A stretch of DNA of 35,555 nucleotides from Planctomycetia bacterium (GCA_005799265.1 SYHD01000075.1:1-35555); one strand, 5' to 3'. Shown: positions 20,158 to 28,308, counted from the stretch's first letter. Notes: generated by a model from the letters alone, not told the origin. Translations and numbers: made by a program.

Positions 20158-22524
20158 TCACTCGTCCTTCTTGTTTGGCGGAACGTAAGGGACATGCCAG
20201 CGTGCGAACACTTTGGCCAGTTCACCCGTTTGGGCCAGTTCCGCCATGGCCTCGTTGAGGGCCGCGAGCAAGTCGGCATCGGCCTTGCGAACGACGGCAC
20301 AGATCGGAAAGCGGTCCACCTTCGCTCCGTCGTGAAGCTTGAGCTTGCCCGGCCATTTTTGCTCGGCCAGCCACTGGCTGCGTGCCGAGATCACATAGCC
20401 GGCCTTCACCTCGTTCTTGGCGACCGCCTCAAGGATAGTGTCCAGACTGGGATAAGACTTCAGCACGGTCGCCTCGGGAAGGCCACGCACAATGATCCCT
20501 TGTTCCACGGCCAACGGCTCCTTACCGAGACACTCCACGGTCGGCGGCTCTGTGGCGTCGTTCCGCGCCACCAAGCGGTAACTCGTCAGGTAATAGGGCC
20601 TGGAATAGAGCACGCGGTTGGCGAAGCGATCATCGGGCATGACCCCCAGCATCACGTCGCAGAGTTTTTTCGTTGCCAATCTTGAGGGATAAGAATCGTG
20701 CTGTGAATAACCCCAGTAGATTTTCAACGCGACTCCCAATTTTTTCGCCAGCAGTCCGGCGAGTTCATAATCCAGCCCGGCCGGCGTGGGATGCGCCGTC
20801 GAGAAAGGCAGGTTGTTGTGATCGAGTCCGACGACGAGCGTTCCCGCGGAGCGAATGCGTTCAAGGCCGGCGTAGGGATTCTTGGAGGTTAACACTTTCT
20901 GCATCTGCGGTTCCAGGCCGCGCTCAACCACGGGATGCCGGACGACGTCAGAAGTCTCCTTGTCTCCTTGTCTCCCTGCCTCCTTGCCTTTGGCTTTCTC
21001 CGGGAACGGCACAAAGTAAGGCATCTGGTAGCGGGCCAGGGCCTTCTGGACCGTGCCGTCCTTGATGAGCTTGGCGAGGGCCGCATCGACGTGGCGTTTG
21101 AGTTCGTCATCGCCATGGCGCATGGCGATCGCGATGTTCCAGTGGTCCTCCGGCACATAATCGGGCACCAACTCCACGGCGAAATCGGGCGAGGTATGGA
21201 CCAGCCAGGCGACGTTGGCCCACAGATACGCGTAGTCGATGGTGCTGTCATGCAGGCCCTTGAGCACCGCCAGTTGATTGCGGTACAGCGTGCGCAAGTA
21301 GCCGCGCTGGCGGAGCGAATAGTCGGCGATCGACCCGGCCTCCGTGCCCAGCCGCCGCGCCTTGTCGCCCTTCAATTCCGCCAGGGCCTTGACACGCGGG
21401 CCTTTCTTGCGCACAAGCAGCACATAGCCGGTGCCGTAATACGGTTGCGAGAAGAGCAGTTTGCCCGCAAGGTCGTCATCGTCCTCGACGGCGTTGTCGT
21501 CGATGGGGGTGCCGAAGGCCAGGTCGCTCTCACGCTCGACGAGTTTCCCGATGGCCGTGGCGCGCTGGACGTCGAGCCAGTCGATGCGCAGTTTGACGCC
21601 CATCTCCTTGGCCAGAGCGTGCAATAATTCGACGTCGAAACCAGGCCGATCCCCCTTGGCGCTGGAATAGGGCAAATTGGCGGGATCCATGCTGACCACC
21701 ATCACGCCGCGTTCTTGAATGCGTTTCCAGGTGTTGAAGGAGGTCGTCTTGCGTCCGGCGCCTGTAAATGGCGGACGGTAGACCACGCCGTGCGCGGCGT
21801 AGACCTTGCGGATTTGTCCAGATTCCGCCAGCTCGGCGAGGGCCTTGTTGATCTCCACCACCAGCCCGGCGTCCTTGGCCCGGACCGCCATGGCCATGTT
21901 CCAGTGCTCGCGCGGCACATAGTCCTTGACCAACTCCAGTTTGAGTTTGGGATGGTGATGAAGATGCCAGGAGGCAAAATCGGCGTCGACAAAGCCGGCG
22001 TCCAGGTTTTCTTTATGAAACTGGTCGAGGAGCTCTTCGCGCGTCTTGAACTGGCCGACCTTGTAGTCAATTTCCGAGAGCGCCACCGTGCCGACCACGA
22101 CGCCGACGCGTTTGCCTCGCAAATCCGCCAAGGAGCCGATGCCCTTGGCATCTTTGGCGATCACCAGCCCAAACTGGCTGCCGGCGTAGGGCACGCTCCA
22201 GGCGATGTCCTTGGCGCCGTCGGGGTCGTGGGGATGGCCGAGGATGATGTCGCAGCGGTTCTCGCGCAGGCACTTCCGCGAACACGCCGGGCTGGCGCAC
22301 CAGTGTACTTCCAGCGGGCGTCCGAGGCTCTTGCTGATCAGCTCCGCCAGTGCCAGGTCTAACCCTTGCGGCTTCCCGTCCGTGGTTTTGCCGGTGCGCG
22401 GCATGGCCGCAGCTTCGGCGCAGACGATGAGGGGTTTCGGTTTTTCCTGGGCGTACACAGATTGCGGAACGCAAGCGAGGGCTACCAACATATATGCCCA
22501 GATTGTTTTTCTTGACGATGTCAT
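20158..22524 (-). CDS. Triple-domain XoxJ/MxaJ-like periplasmic solute-binding protein
   Basis: This is a 788-residue exported protein with a signal peptide (about residues 1-25, LVALACVPQSVYAQ). Three family 3 solute-binding domains lie in tandem, at about 33-255, 270-505 and 557-785. Each begins with a strand and ligand loop (LIVCAEAAAMP, VVSMDPANLPYS, VVGLDHNNLPFS). Each contains a 'CD/SD-hinge' (RCDIILG, ESDLAFG, LCDVMLG) and ends in a HWN/FPI strand and helix. The 'NNLPFS' form matches the subfamily associated with quinoprotein dehydrogenases (MxaJ/XoxJ), thought to help PQQ alcohol dehydrogenases mature or work in the periplasm. The PQQ dehydrogenase gene lies upstream on the same strand. 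GGAGGA nine bases before the ATG at 22524 fixes the start. Domain 1 has an extra Cys cluster (WCASPACSRKCLRENRC). An 8-base repeat lies in the linker between domains 2 and 3. Confidence 0.85.
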   Translation of the reverse strand: MTSSRKTIWAYMLVALACVPQSVYAQEKPKPLIVCAEAAAMPRTGKTTDGKPQGLDLALAELISKSLGRPLEVHWCASPACSRKCLRENRCDIILGHPHDPDGAKDIAWSVPYAGSQFGLVIAKDAKGIGSLADLRGKRVGVVVGTVALSEIDYKVGQFKTREELLDQFHKENLDAGFVDADFASWHLHHHPKLKLELVKDYVPREHWNMAMAVRAKDAGLVVEINKALAELAESGQIRKVYAAHGVVYRPPFTGAGRKTTSFNTWKRIQERGVMVVSMDPANLPYSSAKGDRPGFDVELLHALAKEMGVKLRIDWLDVQRATAIGKLVERESDLAFGTPIDDNAVEDDDDLAGKLLFSQPYYGTGYVLLVRKKGPRVKALAELKGDKARRLGTEAGSIADYSLRQRGYLRTLYRNQLAVLKGLHDSTIDYAYLWANVAWLVHTSPDFAVELVPDYVPEDHWNIAIAMRHGDDELKRHVDAALAKLIKDGTVQKALARYQMPYFVPFPEKAKGKEAGRQGDKETSDVVRHPVVERGLEPQMQKVLTSKNPYAGLERIRSAGTLVVGLDHNNLPFSTAHPTPAGLDYELAGLLAKKLGVALKIYWGYSQHDSYPSRLATKKLCDVMLGVMPDDRFANRVLYSRPYYLTSYRLVARNDATEPPTVECLGKEPLAVEQGIIVRGLPEATVLKSYPSLDTILEAVAKNEVKAGYVISARSQWLAEQKWPGKLKLHDGAKVDRFPICAVVRKADADLLAALNEAMAELAQTGELAKVFARWHVPYVPPNKKDE
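20954..20985 (-). repeat. Four 8-base units in frame in the domain linker of the triple XoxJ-like gene
   Basis: On the plus strand the units are GTCTCCTT, GTCTCCTT, GTCTCCCT and GCCTCCTT. On the coding strand they give KEAGRQGDKETS (about residues 514-525), between solute-binding domains 2 and 3. The QGDKET peptide is the product of a dispersed simple repeat that I recall from cyanobacterial and planctomycete proteins. Confidence 0.75.
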
Positions 22525-22682
22525 TGGGCTTACTCCTCCGAGATAAACTTGGGGCAGGGAACCATCAAGAAACCAAGCCGCCAGACGACTGCATTCACAT
22601 TCCGAACCCACATCAAGGACGTGATGCCTTGGGAAGCCGCAATGGCGGCCCGGCCAAGCGCAACGCTTTGGTCGGCGATTTG

Positions 22683-23132
22683 TCAAACAGTCGCTGGATC
22701 GATAACCACGACGCCTGGCCCAAATGCAGCCATGCGACCGAAATGCGCCAGGTTGAATGTCAGCAGGTGGGGCACTGCATGCACATGGCAAACCGCGATT
22801 ATTCGTGCGTCGTGAACTTGCTTGCCGATTATCCCGAGCGCGCTCACCAGCGCCTTCCACGCGGCGAAAATGTCCGGTGTCTCTGCCAGGATCGCGAATT
22901 TTGCCTCAAACGTCGCTGCGTGTGTCTCGGCGTCCACGATCGACAGCCCCGCGCCATTTGCAGATTTCGGCCGGGTAGCCACGTTTCGGAATTCGATGAG
23001 AACCTGCGGCGTGATGTGCAGAACCTCGCTGCGCCGGTGCAGTTCCAGTACAGCCCGAGCGGCAACAGGGTGCTGTGCATCATTGGCGTTTGCCAGCCGC
23101 ACCAAGATGCTTGTATCGAGGAGGATCGCCAT
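22683..23132 (-). CDS. VapC-type PIN-domain toxin
   Basis: This is a 149-residue PIN-domain protein. It opens MAILLDTSILVRLANAND, with the first metal-binding Asp at residue 5. TPQVLIEFRNVATRP holds the conserved Glu, and GKQVHDARIIAVCH holds the third acidic residue. The C-terminal strand HLLTFNLAHFGR takes the usual 'LLTfN..dF' position. PIN toxins are Mg2+-dependent ribonucleases that cut tRNA or rRNA when freed from the antitoxin. Its ATG overlaps the antitoxin's TAA by one base (TAATG), so the two are translationally coupled. The pair sits between a decayed and an intact copy of the XoxJ-like gene, suggesting it arrived as a module. Confidence 0.85.
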   Translation of the reverse strand: MAILLDTSILVRLANANDAQHPVAARAVLELHRRSEVLHITPQVLIEFRNVATRPKSANGAGLSIVDAETHAATFEAKFAILAETPDIFAAWKALVSALGIIGKQVHDARIIAVCHVHAVPHLLTFNLAHFGRMAAFGPGVVVIDPATV

Positions 23133-23359
23133 TAATCGTAAAGCTCCTCGCGGGTCAAGGCGGCATCGGGGAGAGAAACTCCCCATGGTCTGGCTGACTC
23201 AAGCAGCCCACGCTCCCACTCGTCGCGCGGCTCAGGCAGTGCGGCGGCCAGCAAACACTCCCTCAGAACGCGAAGCGCCAATTCCTCGGGGCCGAGTCCT
23301 TGGCGATTGGCCTGTTCTTTCAACACAGCCTCCAGCTTAGGGTCGAGAGTGACAACCAT
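23132..23359 (-). CDS. VapB-type antitoxin
   Basis: This is a 75-residue protein starting MVVTLDPKLEAVLKEQANRQ. A ribbon-helix-helix-like N-terminus (LGPEELALRVLRECL) would bind DNA and dimerise. The acidic C-terminal tail (PEPRDEWERGLLESARPWG, ending LTREELYD) would wrap the toxin. The ATG at 23359 is chosen because the longer upstream frame reads into the XoxJ remnant and carries no similarity. The stop overlaps the start of the PIN toxin gene by one base. Autoregulation is expected for the family; no operator was identified. The short interval to the remnant (23360-23394) must hold the promoter. Confidence 0.8.
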   Translation of the reverse strand: MVVTLDPKLEAVLKEQANRQGLGPEELALRVLRECLLAAALPEPRDEWERGLLESARPWGVSLPDAALTREELYD

Positions 23360-23394
23360 TGCTATTGCCTCCACATCTGAGCGTCTCCCATATC

Positions 23395-23505
23395 CTATCC
23401 CTTCCTGCGCCGCGCAGTCGGTTTTTCCTGGGCGTTCACGGTTTGAGAAACGCCAGCGAAGGCCAGCAGCACAAGTGCCCAGGTTGCTTTCCTTGACGAT
23501 GTCAT
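23395..23505 (-). pseudogene. 5' remnant of a second XoxJ-like gene
   Basis: GGAGGAGTAAGCCCAATGAC precedes a 36-codon frame beginning MTSSRKATWALVLLAFAGVS and running to AQEKP. It closely matches the leader of the intact XoxJ-like gene (MTSSRKTIWAYMLVALACVP, also reaching AQEKP) at both protein and DNA level, including the ribosome-binding site. After AQEKP the match ends and the frame stops at TARRRKG. It lies six bases downstream of the PQQ dehydrogenase stop, where the functional partner gene would be expected. It is a truncated duplicate separated from the intact copy by the VapBC module. Confidence 0.8.
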
Positions 23506-23510
23506 TGGGC

Positions 23511-25385
23511 TTACTCCTCCTTCGGCAGCGCAAACACAAACACCGTATTCCCCCGACGCGCATTGCGCAGCCACGGCGCCCCGTCGCCGGCGAATCCCGC
23601 CACCCAGCCGCCCCAGCCGACGCACACGGCGATGTACTGCCGGCCTTCCAGCGTGTACGTCACCGGCGACGCGTGGTGGCCGGAGCCGCACTGGAAGTTC
23701 CACAGGATCTTGCCGTCATCGGCGTCGTAGGCGGTGAAGAAGCCCTCGGCATCGCCCGTGAAGACCAGGCCGCCGCCGGTCGCCAGAACGCCCGCGACCA
23801 TCGGCGAACGCGTGGCCACCTCCCATTTCGACTTGCCGGTTTTCACGTCGATGGCCTTGAACGAGCCAGACGCCTGGTTGTCGATCAGCGTCAAGGAGCT
23901 GCCCCAGTACGGTTGTCCCTTGATGAAAAACGCCTTGCCGGAGGTGAACTTGGCGCAGTTGTTGATCACCGGCACATAGGCCAACTCGGTGCCCGGATGA
24001 TAGGCCATGGGGTTCCATTCCTTGCCGCCGGCGGCGCCGGGACAGACGCGGACGCCTTTCTCCGAGGGCATCGCCTTGGGATTGACGAAGGGTCGCCCCG
24101 TGATCGCATCGAGACCATCCACGCCCTTGGTGCGGTCGGTCCAGGTCACTTCGCAAAAGGGTTTGCCATAGATGAACTTGCCGTTCGTCCGATCCAGGCA
24201 ATAGAAGTAGCCGTTGCGATGCGCTTGCACAATGGCTTTGACTTTCTTGCCGTCCTTGTTGAAATCGACGAGCACGGGTTCATTGACGCCGTCGTAGTCC
24301 CAGACATCATGGGGACTGGCCTGGAAGTGCCATTTGTAGGTTCCGTCGTCGGGGTTGAGGGCCAGAATGCTGACGGTGTAGAGGTTGTCCCCCTTGCGAA
24401 CTTCGCCGTTGAAGTCGGGGGAGGGATTGCCGACGCCCCAGTAAAGCGTGTTGAGTTCGGGATCGAAGGTGCCGGTGACCCAGGCCGAACCGCCGCCGGT
24501 CAGCCACGATTTGCCTTCCCAGGTTTTCAGGGCTTTCTTGGCGTGCTCTTCCTGGTCCTTGGGACTGGGGACGGTGTAGAAACGCCAATCGCGTTTGCCC
24601 GTCTTGGCGTCGTAGGCGTCGATGAAGCCGCGAATGCCGTACTCGGCCCCGCTGATGCCCATGATCACCTTGCCCTTGACGATCAGCGGCGCGACCGTGG
24701 CGCTGTACGCCAGCTTGTAGATATCCTTGACCTCTTTGCCGTTGTCGTCTTCAATCGTGATCGCCTTGTCCCAAACTTCTTCGCCGGTGTTGCGATCGAG
24801 GCAGACGATATGGGCGTCGAGCGTGCACATGTAAAGCCGATCGCCGTAAGCGGCCAGGCCGCGGTTGACGGCATCGCAGCAGAGCGCCAGATTTTCCGGC
24901 AACGATTTCTGGTAGTGCCAGATTTGCGAGCCGGTCTTGCAATCGACCGCATAGACATGGTTCCACGGCGTGGTGATGTACATGATGCCGTCAATAATCA
25001 GCGGCGAACATTCGAAGCCGTCTAGCACGCCGGTCTGGAAGGTCCAGACGGGAAGCAGTCGCTTGACGTTTTTTTTGTTGATCTGATCGAGTGGGCTGTA
25101 GCGTTGGGCATCGTAGGTCCGGCCATACATCAGCCAGTTGGCGGTGTTGCTGGCGGCGTTCAACAGATGCTTGTCGTTGACGCTGCCGACGAGTTCCGCA
25201 ATCTTCTTGCCGCCGACCAGGGCAATCTGCTGATTGCCTGAGCCGGCGGTTCTGGCCTTCGCTTTTTGGCCCTTGGAATCCTGCTCACGTGCGGACGGTT
25301 TGCCAGGCTCGCTGTAGCCAGGCAGCAGAACGGCGGCCATCAGCATCGATCCGAAAACGGCCATGGAGAAATAGGACGCCTTCAT
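23511..25385 (-). CDS. PQQ-dependent alcohol dehydrogenase, lanthanide-type (XoxF/PedH-like)
   Basis: This is a 624-residue periplasmic quinoprotein with an eight-bladed propeller and an N-terminal signal (MAVFGSMLMAAVLLPG). AAGGAGA before the ATG at 25385 supports the start. Family landmarks are W-motif blades such as DCKTGSQIWHYQ, the adjacent cysteines C169-C170 (ALCCDAVNRG) that form the vicinal disulfide beneath PQQ, the metal ligand Glu248 in SGAEYG, and Asn320 in GNPSPDFN. The catalytic Asp363 is in WDYDGVNE. The second Asp two places on (D365) is the residue that marks lanthanide-dependent enzymes over calcium ones. It would oxidise methanol or another alcohol to the aldehyde, passing electrons to a cytochrome c. 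No XoxG-type cytochrome is adjacent; a XoxJ-like gene follows. The substrate is not determinable from sequence. Confidence 0.92.
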   Translation of the reverse strand: MKASYFSMAVFGSMLMAAVLLPGYSEPGKPSAREQDSKGQKAKARTAGSGNQQIALVGGKKIAELVGSVNDKHLLNAASNTANWLMYGRTYDAQRYSPLDQINKKNVKRLLPVWTFQTGVLDGFECSPLIIDGIMYITTPWNHVYAVDCKTGSQIWHYQKSLPENLALCCDAVNRGLAAYGDRLYMCTLDAHIVCLDRNTGEEVWDKAITIEDDNGKEVKDIYKLAYSATVAPLIVKGKVIMGISGAEYGIRGFIDAYDAKTGKRDWRFYTVPSPKDQEEHAKKALKTWEGKSWLTGGGSAWVTGTFDPELNTLYWGVGNPSPDFNGEVRKGDNLYTVSILALNPDDGTYKWHFQASPHDVWDYDGVNEPVLVDFNKDGKKVKAIVQAHRNGYFYCLDRTNGKFIYGKPFCEVTWTDRTKGVDGLDAITGRPFVNPKAMPSEKGVRVCPGAAGGKEWNPMAYHPGTELAYVPVINNCAKFTSGKAFFIKGQPYWGSSLTLIDNQASGSFKAIDVKTGKSKWEVATRSPMVAGVLATGGGLVFTGDAEGFFTAYDADDGKILWNFQCGSGHHASPVTYTLEGRQYIAVCVGWGGWVAGFAGDGAPWLRNARRGNTVFVFALPKEE

Positions 25386-25448
25386 GTTGCCGGTCTCCTT
25401 CCGAAAAAAAACGGGCGTGCAAGCTTTTTCCAAAACTAAATCACGATC

Positions 25449-25476
25449 AGTATAAGCGGTGTCTGTGCCCGGTCAA
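25449..25476 (-). promoter_or_regulatory. Sigma70-type promoter for the PQQ dehydrogenase gene
   Basis: On the minus strand TTGACC (25471-25476) and TATACT (25449-25454) are separated by 16 bases. A start near 25442 would leave a leader of about 57 bases before the ATG at 25385. It is divergent from the promoter at 25541. Confidence 0.5.
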
Positions 25477-25540
25477 GAAATTATTTATTCCCTGTCTCAC
25501 CACGGTGGGAAGTCGGTGGGAACAACCGGCAAGATTGCTC

Positions 25541-25569
25541 TTGACAGACAAACGTATTCCACTTATTAG
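25541..25569 (+). promoter_or_regulatory. Sigma70-type promoter for the secreted Ig-like protein gene
   Basis: A perfect TTGACA (25541-25546) is followed after 17 bases by TATTAG (25564-25569). The transcript would begin near 25576, about 95 bases before the ATG at 25670. Together with the minus-strand promoter it makes a divergent control region of under 130 bases. Confidence 0.55.
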
Positions 25570-25669
25570 CCCCCCCTCTTCCACGAGATCAAAGAATTGC
25601 TTCGGCCAGCGGACCATCCGGGGGAAACGGTGGGCCGTCGGCGCGACTTGCAAAATGAGGAGAAGCGAG

Positions 25670-27262
25670 ATGAACTGGGCAAATACCCTGCGTCGTTGGA
25701 CCATGAAAAGCATCCACGCGGCCATGCTCGGCTCAGCCTTGCTCGGCGCCGCGTGCGTGGCGTACGCTCAACCGCCGGGCACGGTGGCGGCCAGATTGCC
25801 CAAGCAGTATTTCACGAAAAATCAAGCTTTCGACCTCCCCGTGGACGTTGGGGTGGACTTCCGCGTCACCTTGAGAGAGATTCGGCTCTACGTGAAGACG
25901 CCCACGAGCGGCTGGAAGCTGGCGGAAAGCCTGCCGGCGCATACGACGCGCTTTAGCTTGAAAGTGACGCAAGATGGTGAATACTGGTACAGACTCGCCA
26001 CCGTCGACCGTATGGGGCGCATGACGCCGAACGAAGCGGCCATGGCGAACGAGCCGCCCGATCAGCGCGTCGTGGTTGACACGACATTGCCCGTGATCCT
26101 GGTACAGCCCACGACGACGGGGGCGAATGAATTCAGCCTGCGTTGTACGATTCATGACGCCAATCCCGACCTCGCCGCACTCAAGGCGGTTTGCAAGACG
26201 GAATTCGGCGACATTCCCCTTGAGGAGGCGCCCAATCAGCCCGGCGTTTTCGTCGTCAAGGGTGCCGAGCCGCGGCGTTTTCCGGTGGTGATCAGCGCCA
26301 AGGATCTCGCCGGCAACGTCGCCGTCAAGGATGTGAATATCCGCGCAATGATCGGCATCGGCGCAGCGGTGAACGACCCCAAAGGCCCCCCGGACATCTC
26401 ACAAACGGTCATGCGTCCGGAAACGAAAGACCCGGTTAATCTGCCGACGCCGCGCTTTGACCCGCCCATCACCAAGCTCGAAACGCAACCCGGCCCGCAG
26501 CGGGACTTTCTGCTGCCTCGCGTGGACGTGCCGCCTCCCGCGTCCGATCCATTCATAACGAAGCCGCCGACCATCGATGAGGGACCGATAAAGGTACCCG
26601 CTGTGCCGACAGGTTTGGGCATGCGCCCCGCTGGTACGCTGCAGTTGATCAACACCACCCACGCCTCCGTTGACTACCGCATCGATCAGGTCGGCGCCTC
26701 GGGCGTCGGCAAGGTCGAAACCTACATGACGCCCGACAACGGCCAATCCTGGCATCGCGTCGGCGAAAACACCGGCAAGGCCAGCCCCGCCAACATCAAT
26801 CTGCCCGGCGACGGCGTCTACGGCATCCGCATCGTCGTCACCAACGGCAACGGCTTCGGCGGCCGCGCGCCAGTCCGCGGCGACATGCCCCAATGCACGA
26901 TCGAAGTCGATTCCACCAGCCCGTTCGTCCAGATGCGCCCCGTCGAAGTGATTGCCAGCACGGGACAGATCGAACTGCGCTGGAACGCGCAAGACAAGAA
27001 CCTCGGCAACGAACCAATCTCGCTTTCCTACCGCACGCACACGGACGGTCCGTGGTTAGAGATCGCCAGGAAGGTGAAGAACGACGGCGTTTATCGCTGG
27101 ACCATCCCACGCGACCTCGGGCCGCAGGTCTTCTTCAGGGTTGAAGTGACCGACCAGGCCGGCAACCTCGCCCAAGACGTCTCGCGCCAGCCCGTGGTCA
27201 TCGACGTGACCGAACCCCGCGCCACCGTCGTCGGCGTCACCGGCAGCTCCGCCCCGCGCTGA
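25670..27262 (+). CDS. Secreted Ig-like protein of unknown function
   Basis: This is a 530-residue protein. GAGGAGA six bases upstream makes the ATG at 25670 the best start, and a signal peptide follows (MLGSALLGAACVAYAQ, ending near residue 39). The N-terminal 180 residues look like two Ig/fibronectin-like beta domains (FRVTLREIRLYVKTPTSGWK, then VILVQPTTTGANEFSLRCTI). A proline-rich segment of about 80 residues follows (FDPPITKLETQPGP to PSDPFITKPP-like text). The C-terminal half has two more beta domains with YRIDQVGASGVGKVETYMT and LRWNAQDKNLGNEPISLSYR. No catalytic motif is visible, so a structural or adhesion role is inferred. It is transcribed divergently from the PQQ dehydrogenase locus, which may be coincidental. 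Confidence 0.65.
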   Translation: MNWANTLRRWTMKSIHAAMLGSALLGAACVAYAQPPGTVAARLPKQYFTKNQAFDLPVDVGVDFRVTLREIRLYVKTPTSGWKLAESLPAHTTRFSLKVTQDGEYWYRLATVDRMGRMTPNEAAMANEPPDQRVVVDTTLPVILVQPTTTGANEFSLRCTIHDANPDLAALKAVCKTEFGDIPLEEAPNQPGVFVVKGAEPRRFPVVISAKDLAGNVAVKDVNIRAMIGIGAAVNDPKGPPDISQTVMRPETKDPVNLPTPRFDPPITKLETQPGPQRDFLLPRVDVPPPASDPFITKPPTIDEGPIKVPAVPTGLGMRPAGTLQLINTTHASVDYRIDQVGASGVGKVETYMTPDNGQSWHRVGENTGKASPANINLPGDGVYGIRIVVTNGNGFGGRAPVRGDMPQCTIEVDSTSPFVQMRPVEVIASTGQIELRWNAQDKNLGNEPISLSYRTHTDGPWLEIARKVKNDGVYRWTIPRDLGPQVFFRVEVTDQAGNLAQDVSRQPVVIDVTEPRATVVGVTGSSAPR

Positions 27263-27278
27263 AACTTCCTTAATGACG

Positions 27279-27326
27279 CTTGCGGCTTGGCGTTCGCGTG
27301 GCCCCGCGCGATCGCCAAGCCGCAAG
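27279..27326. repeat. Inverted repeat between convergent genes
   Basis: CTTGCGGCTTGGCG (27279-27292) pairs perfectly with CGCCAAGCCGCAAG (27313-27326). Pairing continues inward to 20 bp with one mismatch (TTCGCG against CGCGAT), leaving an 8-base loop. It occupies most of the 70 bases between the ends of the Ig-like gene and the isomerase-like gene. It lacks T-runs, so it may be a Rho-independent-like barrier or a dispersed repeat. Confidence 0.75.
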
Positions 27327-27332
27327 TCCGTT

Positions 27333-28265
27333 TCACCGCCTTCGCACCTCGGCCTTCGTGAACGCCGGCGCCACGTTTTCATAACAGCGCCGTGCCGCCG
27401 CAAGCGGATCGTAGCTCTTCTGTCCCGACACCTGCCCGCTCACTTCCACGCATACGCAACCGCGATAATTCGCCTCACGAATGGCGCGTAACAAGGCCGG
27501 ATAATCGACGCCGCCGTCGCCCGGCAGCGCGAACATCGGTCGGCCATCGACCACCCGCGTGTCCTTGATGTGCACAAAGCGCGTGTGCGGCAACAATTGC
27601 TTGACGGTGTCAGCGATCGTCAGCTCCCGATGCTGGAAATGGCTGTAATCGTAAGCGAGCTTGATCCACGGGCTTTTCACTTGCTCCATTAGCCAGAGCG
27701 CGTGTGCCGGCAGGTTCATCGCGTTAAAGCGATGCGGCTTGACCGCGAGGATGGTCTTGTGCTTCTCCGCCAAGCGCGCCCAATCACCGAGTCGATCCGC
27801 GAATTGGCGGCGCAGCTTGTCCCAATCGTTTACGCCGCCGCCCAGAATCGTCTCGAGCACGGGCGGCGATTCTGGAGAAAGCTCGACTCCAAAATCGAGC
27901 GCCGCTTGCAAGCGCGTGAGGTGATCGCGATGCGTTTGCTCGTTACCGTTGAGCGGAAGATTCTCCATCAAGCCCGCCAGACCCAGACGCAAAGTCCGCA
28001 GCCGTTCGCGCAGCCGCCGGCGTTCGTCCTTGGCGAGACGCTTCGGCTCCGCGTGATAGCCAGGCATCAGTGCGAGTTCAACGGCGTCATAGCCGATCTT
28101 CGCGCACGCTTCGAGGGCGGCGTCGAGAGTGAGCGTGCGCATGCCGTAGAGGCTGAACGCGAACGGAATGATCTGAGGCGGCTTGTCCCCCTGCCCGGAC
28201 GCAACCGCGACGGCAATCGAACTGGCGACGGCCTGTGTGAAAAATGTCCGACGTGTCGTTTTCAT
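27333..28265 (-). CDS. Tat-exported sugar phosphate isomerase/epimerase-like TIM barrel protein
   Basis: This is a 310-residue protein. The N-terminus MKTTRRTFFTQAVASSIAVA is a twin-arginine signal, and AGAGGA upstream supports the ATG. The body is a xylose-isomerase-like (AP endonuclease 2 fold) barrel. FSLYGMRTLTLDAALEACAK and IGYDAVELALMPGYH open it. Strand ends with KPHRFNAMN, LAYDYSHFQHRE, RFVHIKDTRV and CVCVEVSG carry the His, Asp and Glu residues that usually bind a divalent metal. Exported members of this family are common in planctomycetes and are thought to act on sugars in the periplasm. The exact reaction is unknown. It converges on the Ig-like gene and is divergent from the MNT/HEPN pair. 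Confidence 0.85.
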   Translation of the reverse strand: MKTTRRTFFTQAVASSIAVAVASGQGDKPPQIIPFAFSLYGMRTLTLDAALEACAKIGYDAVELALMPGYHAEPKRLAKDERRRLRERLRTLRLGLAGLMENLPLNGNEQTHRDHLTRLQAALDFGVELSPESPPVLETILGGGVNDWDKLRRQFADRLGDWARLAEKHKTILAVKPHRFNAMNLPAHALWLMEQVKSPWIKLAYDYSHFQHRELTIADTVKQLLPHTRFVHIKDTRVVDGRPMFALPGDGGVDYPALLRAIREANYRGCVCVEVSGQVSGQKSYDPLAAARRCYENVAPAFTKAEVRRR

Positions 28266-28308
28266 GAAATCCTCTCAATAGCTCGGCGTTCCTACCTATG
28301 ATAATGGC

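Noticed and set aside
23307-25025. A 572-residue open frame on the plus strand
   Set aside because: It lies antisense to the PQQ dehydrogenase, whose motifs and start are certain.
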